A stretch of 64,000 bases of DNA from Janthinobacterium sp. TB1-E2 (GTDB lineage Bacteria; Pseudomonadota; Gammaproteobacteria; Burkholderiales; Burkholderiaceae_D), in contig NZ_CP142523.1 of NCBI RefSeq assembly GCF_036885605.1, forward strand, positions 6,014,001 through 6,078,000, read 5' to 3'. The position numbers and the translations under genes are program-made. This document shows, piece after piece, positions 7,766 through 16,647 of the stretch. Every line of letters starts with the position of its first letter. The first letter of the stretch is position 1. The notes under the pieces were generated by a model. It saw nothing but the letters and a program-made list of their open reading frames with translations, had not been told where the DNA came from and did no database searches.

Positions 7766-9709
7766 TTACTTGCTGTCTTTGACTTCTTTGAAGTCAGCGT
7801 CAACAACGTCGTCTTGCTTGGCGCCTGCGTCCGATGCGCCAGCAGCTTGCTGTGCACCTTCCGCGCCGCCGGCAGCTTGCTGCGCTTGCATGTCGGCATA
7901 CATTTTTTCGCCCAGTTTCTGCGATGCGCTCGACAGTGCTTCCACCTTGGCGTCGATCTCAGCCTTGTCGCCCGCCTTGATGCTTGCTTCCAGGTCGGTG
8001 ATGGCCGCTTCGATCTTCTCTTTCTCGCCCGCATCCAGCTTGTCGCCGTATTCGGTCAAGGATTTCCGGGTCGAGTGTACCAGAGCATCGGCCTGGTTGC
8101 GCGACTCGGCCAATTCTTTGACCTTCTTGTCTTCTTCCGCGTTCAGCTCGGCATCCTTGACCATCTTCTGGATTTCAGCCTCGGTCAAGCCGGAATTGGC
8201 CTTGATCGTGATCTTGTTTTCCTTGCCGGTGGCCTTGTCTTTCGCGCCGACATGCAAGATGCCGTTGGCGTCGATGTCGAAGGTCACTTCGATCTGTGGC
8301 GTGCCGCGCGATGCTGGCGGGATGCCTTCCAGATTGAATTCGCCCAGACCCTTGTTGCCGGCGGCGATTTCGCGCTCACCCTGGAAGACCTTGATGGTCA
8401 CCGCAGGCTGGTTGTCGTCGGCCGTCGAGAACACTTGGCTGAACTTGGTCGGAATCGTCGTGTTTTTGTGGATCATCTTGGTCATCACGCCGCCCAGGGT
8501 TTCAATACCCAGGGACAGAGGAGTAACGTCCAGCAACAACAAGTCCTTGCGTTCGCCCGACAGGACCGAACCTTGGATCGCTGCGCCCACGGCGACGGCT
8601 TCGTCCGGGTTCACGTCCTTGCGTGGATCCTTGCCGAAGAATTCCTTCACTTTTTCCTGCACCTTCGGCATACGCGTCATACCGCCGACCAGGATGATGT
8701 CATCGATGTCCGACACTTTCACGCCTGCATCTTTGATAGCGATGCGGCATGGTTCCATCGTGGCCGTGATCAGCTCTTCCACCAGCGACTCCAACTTGGC
8801 GCGGGTCATCTTCAGGTTCAAGTGGACCGGCGCGCCGTTCGCCATGGCGATGTACGGCTCGTTGATTTCGGTTTGCTGCGACGACGACAATTCGATCTTC
8901 GCGCGCTCGGCCGAAGCCTTGATGCGCTGCAGAGCGATCGGATCTTTTTTCAGGTCGATGCCGTTGATCTTCTTGAACTCGTCGATGATGTAATCGATGA
9001 CGCGCTGGTCGAAGTCTTCGCCGCCCAGGAAGGTGTCGCCGTTGGTCGACAGCACTTCAAATTGTTTCTCGCCATCAACATCCGCGATTTCGATGATCGA
9101 CACGTCGAACGTACCGCCACCCAAGTCATACACGGCGATTTTACGGTCGCCTTTTTCGGTCTTGTCCAGGCCGAACGCCAGCGCTGCCGCGGTTGGCTCG
9201 TTGATGATGCGCTTGACGTCCAGGCCAGCGATACGGCCGGCATCCTTGGTGGCTTGGCGCTGCGAGTCGTTGAAGTACGCAGGTACGGTGATGACGGCTT
9301 CGGTGACTTCTTCACCGAGGTAGTCTTCTGCCGTTTTTTTCATCTTGCGCAGCACTTCAGCCGAAATTTGCGGCGGAGCCAGTTTTTTGTCGCGTACGCC
9401 GATCCATGCATCGCCGTTGTCGGCTTTCATGATCTGGTACGGCATCAGCGCGATGTCTTTTTGGACTTCTTTTTCGTCGAACTTGCGACCGATCAGACGC
9501 TTGACTGCGTACAGCGTGTTTTTCGGATTGGTCACGGCCTGGCGTTTCGCTGGCGCGCCGACGAGAATTTCGCCATCTTCTTGATAAGCAATAATCGACG
9601 GCGTCGTGCGTGCGCCTTCAGCGTTTTCGATTACCTTTGGTTGACCGTTTTCCATGATGGAAACGCAGGAATTCGTGGTTCCCAGATCGATACCGATAAT
9701 TCTACCCAT
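7766..9709 (-). CDS. dnaK: Chaperone DnaK (Hsp70)
   Basis: ATP-dependent chaperone of 647 residues, full length for the family. It opens MGRIIGIDLGTTNSCVSIM (phosphate loop 1) and contains the Hsp70 signature VYDLGGGTFDVSIIE and the interdomain linker DLLLLDVTPLS. The substrate-binding domain and helical lid end with the acidic tail DDVVDADFKEVKD. An AGGAAA ribosome site precedes the ATG. It lies 91 bp downstream of grpE and is probably transcribed mainly from the sigma32 promoter at 10404-10431. Confidence 0.98.
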   Translation of the reverse strand: MGRIIGIDLGTTNSCVSIMENGQPKVIENAEGARTTPSIIAYQEDGEILVGAPAKRQAVTNPKNTLYAVKRLIGRKFDEKEVQKDIALMPYQIMKADNGDAWIGVRDKKLAPPQISAEVLRKMKKTAEDYLGEEVTEAVITVPAYFNDSQRQATKDAGRIAGLDVKRIINEPTAAALAFGLDKTEKGDRKIAVYDLGGGTFDVSIIEIADVDGEKQFEVLSTNGDTFLGGEDFDQRVIDYIIDEFKKINGIDLKKDPIALQRIKASAERAKIELSSSQQTEINEPYIAMANGAPVHLNLKMTRAKLESLVEELITATMEPCRIAIKDAGVKVSDIDDIILVGGMTRMPKVQEKVKEFFGKDPRKDVNPDEAVAVGAAIQGSVLSGERKDLLLLDVTPLSLGIETLGGVMTKMIHKNTTIPTKFSQVFSTADDNQPAVTIKVFQGEREIAAGNKGLGEFNLEGIPPASRGTPQIEVTFDIDANGILHVGAKDKATGKENKITIKANSGLTEAEIQKMVKDAELNAEEDKKVKELAESRNQADALVHSTRKSLTEYGDKLDAGEKEKIEAAITDLEASIKAGDKAEIDAKVEALSSASQKLGEKMYADMQAQQAAGGAEGAQQAAGASDAGAKQDDVVDADFKEVKDSK

Positions 9710-9800
9710 GATTTATTTCCTTTTATTTGCTAGATTTCAGATGGTTCTTATATGTGGCAAAGCGGCATGTTTTCAAGGCTTGCTTGATGCCGCCCTCTGA

Positions 9801-10337
9801 TTATTTTGCTTGCGCGGTCGTTACAATGGCTGGACGCAGCAGGCGGTCCGCAATCATATAGCCCTTTTGCAGGACTGACACGATGGTATTGGCTTCCTGG
9901 TCCGCCGGCACCACGGCAACGGCCTGGTGTTTCATCGGATCGAGCTTTTCGCCCTGCACTGGCAATACTTCCACCAGGCGGTTGCGCTCGAACGCGGCGT
10001 TCAGTTGCTTCAAGGTCATCTCGACGCCTTCTTTCAGCGATTCGATGGTCGGTGCTTCCACCGTCAGCGCCGTTTCCAGGCTGTCTTTGACGGGCACCAT
10101 GGCTTCGGCAAAGCTCTCGACTGCGAATTTATGCGCTTTAGCAACATCTTCCTGCGCGCGGCGACGGATATTTTCGCCATCAGCCTTGGCGCGCATGAAG
10201 GCATCGTGCATCTCTGCAAGACGCGCTTCGGTACTCGCCAGCTGCTCTTCCAAAGTAGGCTCTGCGGGAGTCGATGGGGCAGTCGCCGCGGCGTCCGCTT
10301 GCGGATTAGGTACAGCTTGGTTTTCCTGATCTTGCAT
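9801..10337 (-). CDS. grpE: Nucleotide exchange factor GrpE
   Basis: Releases ADP from DnaK. 178 residues, with an N-terminal acidic/Ala-rich tail, a long coiled coil (EEQLASTEARLAEMHDAFMR through RRRAQEDVAKAHKFA) and the C-terminal beta wing with VLPVQGEKLDPMKHQAVAVV and VLQKGYMIADRLLRPA. The ATG at 10337 is chosen because AGGAG lies about 8 bp upstream. First gene of the grpE-dnaK-dnaJ cluster, directly behind a sigma32-type promoter. Confidence 0.96.
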   Translation of the reverse strand: MQDQENQAVPNPQADAAATAPSTPAEPTLEEQLASTEARLAEMHDAFMRAKADGENIRRRAQEDVAKAHKFAVESFAEAMVPVKDSLETALTVEAPTIESLKEGVEMTLKQLNAAFERNRLVEVLPVQGEKLDPMKHQAVAVVPADQEANTIVSVLQKGYMIADRLLRPAIVTTAQAK

Positions 10338-10403
10338 CTGAAAAGCTCCTACAATCAATGACTTAAATGAGTTAGTCTAACTATCTTTACAACACTAACG
10401 GGC

Positions 10404-10431
10404 AGATGGGGCTATATCCTATTGTTTCAAG
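10404..10431 (-). promoter_or_regulatory. Sigma32 (RpoH) heat-shock promoter of grpE-dnaK-dnaJ
   Basis: Read on the minus strand, the -35 element CTTGAAA (10425-10431) and the -10 element CCCCATCT (10404-10411) are separated by 13 bp. Both match the sigma32 consensus (CTTGAA, CCCCATnT) almost perfectly. It starts about 67 bp upstream of the grpE start codon. No CIRCE inverted repeat (the HrcA operator) is seen nearby. Confidence 0.88.
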
Positions 10432-10635
10432 GGGTATGCGTGGCAAAACCGGAATTACATCGGTCCATGTTACAGCGTATTACAAAATGCTATCCATTTC
10501 GGCCAGCGATCCGTGCGCGCATCCCTTGATTTTCCAGGCTTCCCACGGCAAAGCGGGCATTCTACCAGCCCCGCCGCCGCCATCGCCACTGGCTGTGTTG
10601 CTATTTGGAAAGCTGCTTGGCCGCGCCAGACATGA

Positions 10636-10661
10636 CAAAGCCGCGCAAGCGCGGCTTTTTA
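10636..10661. terminator. Terminator hairpin downstream of hemH
   Basis: AGCCGCGC (10639-10646) pairs with GCGCGGCT (10649-10656). A run of five T follows on the plus strand and only three on the minus strand. It lies 26 bp past the hemH stop codon, so a role for the minus-strand gene is likely, although the stronger T tract points the other way. The rest of 10432-10681 shows no gene. Confidence 0.55.
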
Positions 10662-10681
10662 TTGTCAAAAATTTACAATCC

Positions 10682-11791
10682 TTAATTCGTCGCGCCCAAG
10701 GCCAGCGCTGCCGCACGCGCCTGCTCGCCCGCTTTCTTGTCCGCTTCGCGCTGCGCCGCCGTCTTCATCGTCGGCCAGCCAATCATGTGCTGTTCCGCAA
10801 TTTCCGCCATACCCGCAATCCAGGCCGGCGTTTCGTTCAGGCAAGCGATGTAGTGAAACTGCTGGCCGCCGGCTGTCTCGAAATCATGCTTCGCTTCCAT
10901 GGCGATCTCTTCCAGGGTTTCCAGGCAATCGCTGGTAAAGCCCGGGCACAGCAGATCGACGCGCTTGACGCCCTGCTGGGCCAGCGCCACCAGGGTGGGC
11001 GCCGTGTACGGCTGCAGCCATTCGGCCTTGCCGAAGCGCGACTGGAAGGTCACCACATACTGCTCTTTCGTCAACTTCAACTTTTCCGCCAGCAGGCGCG
11101 CCGTTTTCAGGCATTGGCAGTGGTAGGGGTCGCCCAGCAGCAAGGTGCGCTTGGGTACGCCATGAAAACTCATCACCAGTTTTTCCGGACGGCCATGCGC
11201 TTCCCAATGATTCAGTACGGAATCGCGCAAAGCGTCGATATACGTGTCGTGCTCGTGATATTGCTTAATGAAGCGCAATTCCGGCACATTGCGCACGGTG
11301 GCGTAATGGGCAAACACGGCGTCGTAGATGGAACCCGTCGTCGTGCCCGAGTATTGGGGATAGGCCGGCAGGATGGCGATGCGCTCGCAGCCTTCGCTTT
11401 TCAGCTTGGCCAGCACTTCCGGCAAGGAAGGCGAACCGTAGCGCATGGCCATCGCCACCGTCACGCCGTCATGGCCGCGCTCGGCCAGGGCGCCGGCCAG
11501 CAACTTGGCCTGCTTTTGCGTATGCACTTTCAGGGGCGAGCCCTCGCGCGTCCAGATCGATGCATATTTCTTGGCCGACTGGCCGGAGCGGAACGGCAAG
11601 ATGATCAGGTTCAAAATGAACCACCAAACCAGGCGGGGAATCTCCACCACGCGCGGGTCCGACAAGAATTGCTTCAGGTAACGCCGCACGGCTGACGAGG
11701 TCGGTGCATCGGGCGTGCCCAGGTTGACGAGCACCACGGCGCTGCGGTCGATGCTGCCATGCGTGTACGGCGGTTCTGTTTGAAATGACAT
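10682..11791 (-). CDS. hemH: Ferrochelatase
   Basis: Inserts Fe(II) into protoporphyrin IX, the last step of haem synthesis. 369 residues, usual length for the betaproteobacterial enzyme. Visible motifs are VLVNLGTPDAPTSSAVRRYL at the N-terminus, the active-site His in VMSFHGVPKRT, and CPGFTSDCLETLEEI with the second metal-pocket region. The C-terminal Ala-rich tail is probably disordered. It lies between recN and grpE on the same strand with wide gaps on both sides, so it probably has its own promoter. Confidence 0.95.
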   Translation of the reverse strand: MSFQTEPPYTHGSIDRSAVVLVNLGTPDAPTSSAVRRYLKQFLSDPRVVEIPRLVWWFILNLIILPFRSGQSAKKYASIWTREGSPLKVHTQKQAKLLAGALAERGHDGVTVAMAMRYGSPSLPEVLAKLKSEGCERIAILPAYPQYSGTTTGSIYDAVFAHYATVRNVPELRFIKQYHEHDTYIDALRDSVLNHWEAHGRPEKLVMSFHGVPKRTLLLGDPYHCQCLKTARLLAEKLKLTKEQYVVTFQSRFGKAEWLQPYTAPTLVALAQQGVKRVDLLCPGFTSDCLETLEEIAMEAKHDFETAGGQQFHYIACLNETPAWIAGMAEIAEQHMIGWPTMKTAAQREADKKAGEQARAAALALGATN

Positions 11792-11860
11792 GAAGGCTCT
11801 TCGAAGGCGTTGGATGGATTAGCCAGTTATTATAGTTGCATTGAGTTAATAGCGAAGTGC

Positions 11861-11967
11861 TGGGGTCAGACCCTCAATGCCGCTAACGTCAAGCTCAGCG
11901 CGGATACAGCCAAGGGCTGGGGTCAGACCCGGCGGGTCTGACCCCGGTCTGACCCCGGTCTGCCCCC
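11861..11967. repeat. Cluster of GGGGTCAGACC repeats, direct and inverted
   Basis: The motif GGGGTCAGACC occurs at 11862 and 11919, and its reverse complement (GGTCTGACCCC) follows two to three times from 11935 to about 11967, the last copy diverged. The copies at 11919-11945 form a strong inverted repeat. It lies just past the recN stop, between recN and hemH. It looks like a dispersed intergenic repeat family; other copies would have to be sought genome-wide. Confidence 0.7.
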
Positions 11968-11976
11968 AGCCATGAA

Positions 11977-13644
11977 TCAAATCGCGAGCAACTCGCGTGC
12001 ATGCTTGCGCGTGGTGGCCGTGATTTCCAGGCCGCCCAGCATGCGCGCCACTTCTTCCACCCTGGCCTTGGCGTCGAGCATGTCGATGCGCGAGGCCGTC
12101 TTGCCATTGTCCAGGGTGCTTTTCGCCACCTGGAAATGCTGATTCGCCTGGCTGGCCACCTGCGGCAAGTGGGTCACGCACAGCACCTGGCGTCCCTGCC
12201 CCAGGCGTTTCAATAGCCGCCCGACGACCTCGGCGACGGCGCCGCCGATGCCGCTGTCGACCTCGTCGAAGATCAGGGTCGGTGTGGTGGTGGCGTGCGA
12301 GGTGATGACGGAAATGGCCAGCGCGATGCGCGCCAGTTCGCCGCCGGACGCCACCTTGGCCAGGGAACGTGGCGCCGTGCCGGCATGGCCGGCGACGAGG
12401 AATTCCACCTGCTCAAGTCCATGGGCGGCCGGTTCGCACGGGTGCAGGGCGATTTCAAAGCTGCCGCCCGTCATGCTCAGTTCCTGCATGGCGCGCGTGA
12501 CGGCTTGCCCCAGTTCCAGGGCGGCCGCGCGGCGCGTGGCGGACAGGCGCTCGGCCACGGCGCGGTACTCGGCCTCGATCTTCGCTTCCTGGCGCAGCAA
12601 GCCTTCGATGTCGGAAGCGTCGGCCAGATGCTGCAGCTTTTCCGACAGCTTCGCGTGTTCCTCGGGTAACTCTTCGGGCGTGACGCGGAATTTGCGCGCC
12701 GTACTGTGCATGGCTTCCATGCGTGCATCGAGCTGGTGCAGGCGCTCCGGGTCCAGTTCCACCCGATCCAGATAATTATTCAGTGCATACACGGATTCCT
12801 GCAATTGAATGCGCGACGATTCGATCAGGTCGACAATCGGCTGCAATTCCGCATCGACGGACACGAGCTTGCCCAACTTCTGGTTCAGGGCCGACAGTTG
12901 CGACACGATAGGATGGTCTTCCGACTCGGAAATGAGGGACAAGGCTTCCTGCGCCCCTTCCAGCAGGCTGGCCGCGTGCGACAGACGGCTGTGCTCGTTC
13001 GTGATGTCCGTCCACTCACCGGGCTTGGCGGCCAGTTTTTCCAGCTCTCCCACTTGCCATTCCAGGCGTTCACGCTCATACAGCACGTTGGCCGCATTCG
13101 TTTCGAATTCCTCGCGCTGGCGCACGAGGGCGCGCCAGCGCTTGTGCAGGGCGGCCACTTGCCGCACATCCTGTTCCGCGCCCGCTTCGCGCGCCGTCGC
13201 CTGGCCGTCGAGCAAGGCGCGCTGCGCTTCGCTTTTCAGCAAGGACTGGTGTGCGTGCTGGCCGTGGATATCGACCAGCATGTCGCCCAGTTCGCGCAAC
13301 TGCGCGGCTGTGGCGGGGATGCCGTTGATGTACGCTTTCGAGCGGCCCGCGTTGTCGATCACGCGGCGCAGCAGGGCGCCGCCATCGTCGTTGGCAAATT
13401 CATGCGCCACCAGCCAGGCTTGCGCCACGTCGCTGACGGAGAAATCGGCCGTGATGTCGGCCTTGGCCGCGCCTTCGCGCACCACGCTGGCGTCGCCGCG
13501 CCCGCCCAGCGCCAGGGTCAGCGCATCGATGAGGATGGACTTGCCGGCGCCCGTCTCGCCCGTCAGCACGCTGAAGCCGGCGGAAAATTCCAGTTCAATG
13601 GTATCGACAATGACAAAATCGCGAATGGACAGTGTATGGAGCAT
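11977..13644 (-). CDS. recN: DNA repair protein RecN
   Basis: SMC-like ATPase used in double-strand-break repair, 555 residues. N-terminal Walker A is in VLTGETGAGKSILIDALTLA, a long coiled-coil middle follows, and the C-terminal signature (LAKVASGGELARIALA) and Walker B (TLIFDEVDSGIGG) complete the ABC head. I take the ATG at 13644 (MLHTLSIRDF), matching the family start; an upstream in-frame ATG adds eight unusual residues. It lies 47 bp downstream of nadK with no promoter seen between them, so the LexA-like site before nadK probably controls both. Confidence 0.95.
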   Translation of the reverse strand: MLHTLSIRDFVIVDTIELEFSAGFSVLTGETGAGKSILIDALTLALGGRGDASVVREGAAKADITADFSVSDVAQAWLVAHEFANDDGGALLRRVIDNAGRSKAYINGIPATAAQLRELGDMLVDIHGQHAHQSLLKSEAQRALLDGQATAREAGAEQDVRQVAALHKRWRALVRQREEFETNAANVLYERERLEWQVGELEKLAAKPGEWTDITNEHSRLSHAASLLEGAQEALSLISESEDHPIVSQLSALNQKLGKLVSVDAELQPIVDLIESSRIQLQESVYALNNYLDRVELDPERLHQLDARMEAMHSTARKFRVTPEELPEEHAKLSEKLQHLADASDIEGLLRQEAKIEAEYRAVAERLSATRRAAALELGQAVTRAMQELSMTGGSFEIALHPCEPAAHGLEQVEFLVAGHAGTAPRSLAKVASGGELARIALAISVITSHATTTPTLIFDEVDSGIGGAVAEVVGRLLKRLGQGRQVLCVTHLPQVASQANQHFQVAKSTLDNGKTASRIDMLDAKARVEEVARMLGGLEITATTRKHARELLAI

Positions 13645-13691
13645 GGCTTCTGTGGTTGGGCGGCGCACCGCGGGTTGAGGTGGAGAAAAAG

Positions 13692-14663
13692 TTAGCTGAG
13701 CTTGCCCTCGCCCGACGGGTACTCATTCCAGTGCAATTTTTCACGCAGGGTGTTGTAGTAGCTCCACCCTTCCGGATGCAGGAAGGTAATCGTGTGCGGC
13801 GAACGGCGGATGAGGATGCGGTCTTGCTGCACCAGGCTGGCAAAGGTCTGCATGTCGAAATTGACGCTGATATCGCGCCCGCGCACGATTTCCACGACGA
13901 TCTGGCTCGAGTCGGGCAAGACGATGGGGCGGTTCGACAGCGCATGCGGGGCGATCGGCACGAGCACGATGCCGCCCAGGGTCGGATGCAGCAATGGGCC
14001 GCCGGCCGACAGCGAGTATGCGGTCGAGCCCGTCGGCGTGGAAATGATCAAACCATCGGAACGCTGGTTGTACATGAAGTGGCCATCGACCTCGACGCGC
14101 AATTCGGCCATGCCGGCGCCGGCGCCGCGCGAGACGACGACATCGTTGACAGCCATGCCCACGTGAATCGACTCGCCGTCGCGCAGCACGCTGCCTTCGA
14201 GCAAGGTGCGGCGTTCGGCCTTGAATCGGCCGCCGAGAATTTGCGCCAGCACGGGCAGCATGCGCTCGAGCGGGATGTCGGTCATGAAACCCAATCGCCC
14301 CTGATTGATACCGATCAACGGTACGTCAAATGGCGCCAGCTGGCGCGCAATGCCCAGCATGGTGCCGTCGCCGCCCATGACGATGGCGCAATCGGCGGCG
14401 GCGCCGATCTCGGCCGGCGACATGGCGCGCACGCCGGGAAACGCCAGGTTCAGGTGCGCGGCCGTCTCCGCCTCGAAGACCACCGTGTGGCCCAGCACTT
14501 GCAGGAAATCGACGATGCTTTTCACGGGTTCGGCAATGCCATCCGTATTCTGGCGCACGACCAGGGCGATGGTCTTGGCGCCCAGGTTGAAGCGCTCGCC
14601 CGGGGCTGGCAAGGTCGCTGCTGGCTGTTCGGCGCGCTGTTCGGCGTGATTATCGACGGGCAT
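13692..14663 (-). CDS. nadK: NAD kinase
   Basis: Phosphorylates NAD to NADP, 323 residues. The catalytic GGDG motif is in CAIVMGGDGTMLGIARQLAP, followed by INQGRLGFMTD and the conserved PTGSTAYSLSAGGPL loop. A much longer open frame extends upstream, but its extra N-terminus crosses the promoter/LexA region and another gene, so I use the ATG at 14663 (MPVDNHAEQ). First gene of an operon with recN. Confidence 0.93.
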   Translation of the reverse strand: MPVDNHAEQRAEQPAATLPAPGERFNLGAKTIALVVRQNTDGIAEPVKSIVDFLQVLGHTVVFEAETAAHLNLAFPGVRAMSPAEIGAAADCAIVMGGDGTMLGIARQLAPFDVPLIGINQGRLGFMTDIPLERMLPVLAQILGGRFKAERRTLLEGSVLRDGESIHVGMAVNDVVVSRGAGAGMAELRVEVDGHFMYNQRSDGLIISTPTGSTAYSLSAGGPLLHPTLGGIVLVPIAPHALSNRPIVLPDSSQIVVEIVRGRDISVNFDMQTFASLVQQDRILIRRSPHTITFLHPEGWSYYNTLREKLHWNEYPSGEGKLS

Positions 14664-14734
14664 AAGAGTCTCGGTAGTGAATTCGGTGGCAAACCGCCCC
14701 AGGCTGTCGCGTCGCACGCCGGCATCGCATGATA

Positions 14735-14777
14735 CTGTACATATGCACAGTATAGTGCGGCTGCCGTGTGCCCGCAA
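14735..14777 (-). promoter_or_regulatory. Promoter of nadK-recN with an overlapping LexA-box-like palindrome
   Basis: CTGTACATATGCACAG (14735-14750) fits the LexA consensus CTGT-N8-ACAG, and the symmetry extends outward to TACTGT...ACAGTA. On the minus strand TTGCGG (14772-14777) and TATACT (14749-14754) with 17-bp spacing form a sigma70-like promoter whose -10 box overlaps the palindrome. The nadK start is 72 bp downstream. SOS control of recN is well known in other bacteria; here the box precedes nadK. Confidence 0.75.
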
Positions 14778-14925
14778 GGGGCGTTCTTGGTGTTGCACGC
14801 AGTGTAGCGCAGAAAAAGAATCGTCCATGCGTGCGCCAGCGCTCCCTGCATGGACAAATCCGCTTGCAGATGGCCTGCCGCGGCAGGACACTGATTTCAC
14901 GTTACTTTTACTGTCAGGAGGCCAT

Positions 14926-15192
14926 ATGGTTACCCAGCATAGCGAACGCAAGATCAATACCGATGAAAAGGTCAAGAATGACGGCGTCGACCGTCTGCCG
15001 CACGAGCGCGATGAGTCGCCCGATGCGCAAAACGTGCATCCGCGCAAGATCATGCAACAGGCGGCCAGCGACCTGGAACAGGGCCTGGTCGACACGGACC
15101 GCCGCGCCCAGCCCGGCGTGGAAAAGGTCAAGCCCACCGAACCGAAACAGGCCCGTCCCGACCCGCAGCTGGAACCAAAGAAGGCACGCTGA
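14926..15192 (+). CDS. Small hydrophilic protein of unknown function
   Basis: 88 residues, highly charged and without hydrophobic segments, beginning MVTQHSERKINTDEKVKNDG and ending in a Pro/Lys-rich tail (PDPQLEPKKAR). Probably largely disordered. An excellent ribosome site (CAGGAGG) lies 5 bp before the ATG at 14926, which decides this start over longer frames. It is divergent from nadK-recN across the LexA-like region. I do not recognise the family and assign no function. Confidence 0.6.
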   Translation: MVTQHSERKINTDEKVKNDGVDRLPHERDESPDAQNVHPRKIMQQAASDLEQGLVDTDRRAQPGVEKVKPTEPKQARPDPQLEPKKAR

Positions 15193-15231
15193 CTCCAACT
15201 GTCACGCACTGCTAGCGTTATGGAGTACGTC

Positions 15232-16542
15232 ATGCACCGTTACGTCTGTTCCTTGCTGCTGGCCGCCGTCTGCGGCCCCACTACCGCCCATGCCCAGGCG
15301 CCCGCCATGCCCGTCGGCTTCGGCCCGCAACCCGTGCTGCCCGCGCCGGACAAGCAACTGATTCCCACCGTCAATGTGGCGCCCGTGCAGCGCTGGACGG
15401 CGGCGCAGCGCCCCGTGGTCGCGCCCGGCCTGGCCATCCATGCGTATGCGCGCGACCTCGACCATCCGCGCTGGCTGTACGTGCTGCCAAATGGCGACGT
15501 GCTGGTGGCGGAAACGAATGCGCCGCCGAAGCCCGACGACAACAAGGGCATCAAGGGCGCCATCATGCAGATGCAGATGAAAAAGGCGGGCGCCGCCACG
15601 CCCAGCGCCAACCGCATCACCTTGCTGCGCGGCGTCGATGCAAACGGCGTGGCGCAAACGCGCAGCGTGTTCCTACAAGGATTGAACTCGCCATTTGGCA
15701 TGGCCCTGGTCGGCAACGAACTGTACATCGCCAATGCCGATGCGCTCATGCGTTTTCCCTACAAGGAAGGCCAGACGAGCATCACCGCGCCTGGCGTGAA
15801 GGTGGTGGATTTGCCGGGCGGCCCCATCAATCACCACTGGACCAAGAACGTCATCGCCAGTGCCGACGGCAAATTTCTCTATGTTACCGTCGGCTCGAAC
15901 AGCAACGTGGGCGAGAATGGTCTGTCGGCCGAAGACGGCCGCGCCGCCATCTGGCAAGTCACGCGCGCGACGGGCAAGGCACGCGTGTATGCGACGGGTT
16001 TGCGCAACCCCGTCGGCATGGCCTGGCAGCCGCACAGCGGGGCACTGTGGACGGCCGTCAATGAACGCGACGAGCTGGGCAACGACCTGGTGCCCGACTA
16101 CATGACGTCCATCAAGGACGGCGCCTTCTATGGCTGGCCCTACAGTTATTTCGGCCAGCACGTCGATGCGCGGGTCAAGCCGCCACGTCCCGAACTGGTG
16201 GCCACCGCCATCGCGCCCGACTACGCGCTGGGTGCGCACACGGCCTCGCTGGGGCTGGCGTTTTATGACGGCACCTTGCTGCCCGAACGCTACCGGGGCG
16301 GCGCCTTCATCGGCCAGCACGGCTCGTGGAACCGCAAGCCTTTCAGCGGCTATAAAGTCATCTTCGTGCCCTTCGCGAATGGCGTGCCCAGCGGGCCACC
16401 GCAGGACATCATCGCCGGTTTCCTGGACAGCAATGGCAAGGCGCAGGGGCGCCCAGTCGGCGTGGCCGTCGACAAGGCGGGGGCGGTGCTGGTGGCGGAC
16501 GACGTGGGCAATGTCATCTGGCGCGTGACGCCGGCGCCGTGA
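15232..16542 (+). CDS. Exported sorbosone dehydrogenase-like (PQQ-type) beta-propeller protein
   Basis: 436 residues, with a signal peptide (MHRYVCSLLLAAVCGPTTAHAQ) and a six-bladed propeller of the glucose/sorbosone dehydrogenase type. Typical blade motifs are HPRWLYVLPNGDVLVAETN, NHHWTKNVIASADGKFLYVT, GLRNPVGMAWQPHSGALW and GQHGSWNRKPFSGYKV. GGAG lies 8 bp before the ATG at 15232, so I prefer it to the ATG at 15220. Relatives oxidise sugars with PQQ in the periplasm; many are uncharacterised, so the substrate is unknown. No PQQ synthesis genes are nearby. Confidence 0.82.
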   Translation: MHRYVCSLLLAAVCGPTTAHAQAPAMPVGFGPQPVLPAPDKQLIPTVNVAPVQRWTAAQRPVVAPGLAIHAYARDLDHPRWLYVLPNGDVLVAETNAPPKPDDNKGIKGAIMQMQMKKAGAATPSANRITLLRGVDANGVAQTRSVFLQGLNSPFGMALVGNELYIANADALMRFPYKEGQTSITAPGVKVVDLPGGPINHHWTKNVIASADGKFLYVTVGSNSNVGENGLSAEDGRAAIWQVTRATGKARVYATGLRNPVGMAWQPHSGALWTAVNERDELGNDLVPDYMTSIKDGAFYGWPYSYFGQHVDARVKPPRPELVATAIAPDYALGAHTASLGLAFYDGTLLPERYRGGAFIGQHGSWNRKPFSGYKVIFVPFANGVPSGPPQDIIAGFLDSNGKAQGRPVGVAVDKAGAVLVADDVGNVIWRVTPAP

Positions 16543-16647
16543 GCGGCGATGCCCGGCGCGCGCATGCGCCCCCTGTGTGGCGCAACGAACGGAAGGGCAA
16601 GGGTGGCACGCGCATGATGGGCGCTCGAACCACGCAAGGAGTACATC

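Noticed and set aside
10338..10440. A CIRCE element upstream of grpE
   Set aside because: No TTAGCACTC-N9-GAGTGCTAA-like repeat exists here; the short GTTAGTCTAAC symmetry at about 10,372-10,382 does not match.
13692..15233. A 513-codon frame that extends nadK far upstream
   Set aside because: The added N-terminus crosses the LexA-like promoter region and the antisense of the gene at 14926, and NAD kinases are about 300 residues long; the ATG at 14663 is sufficient.
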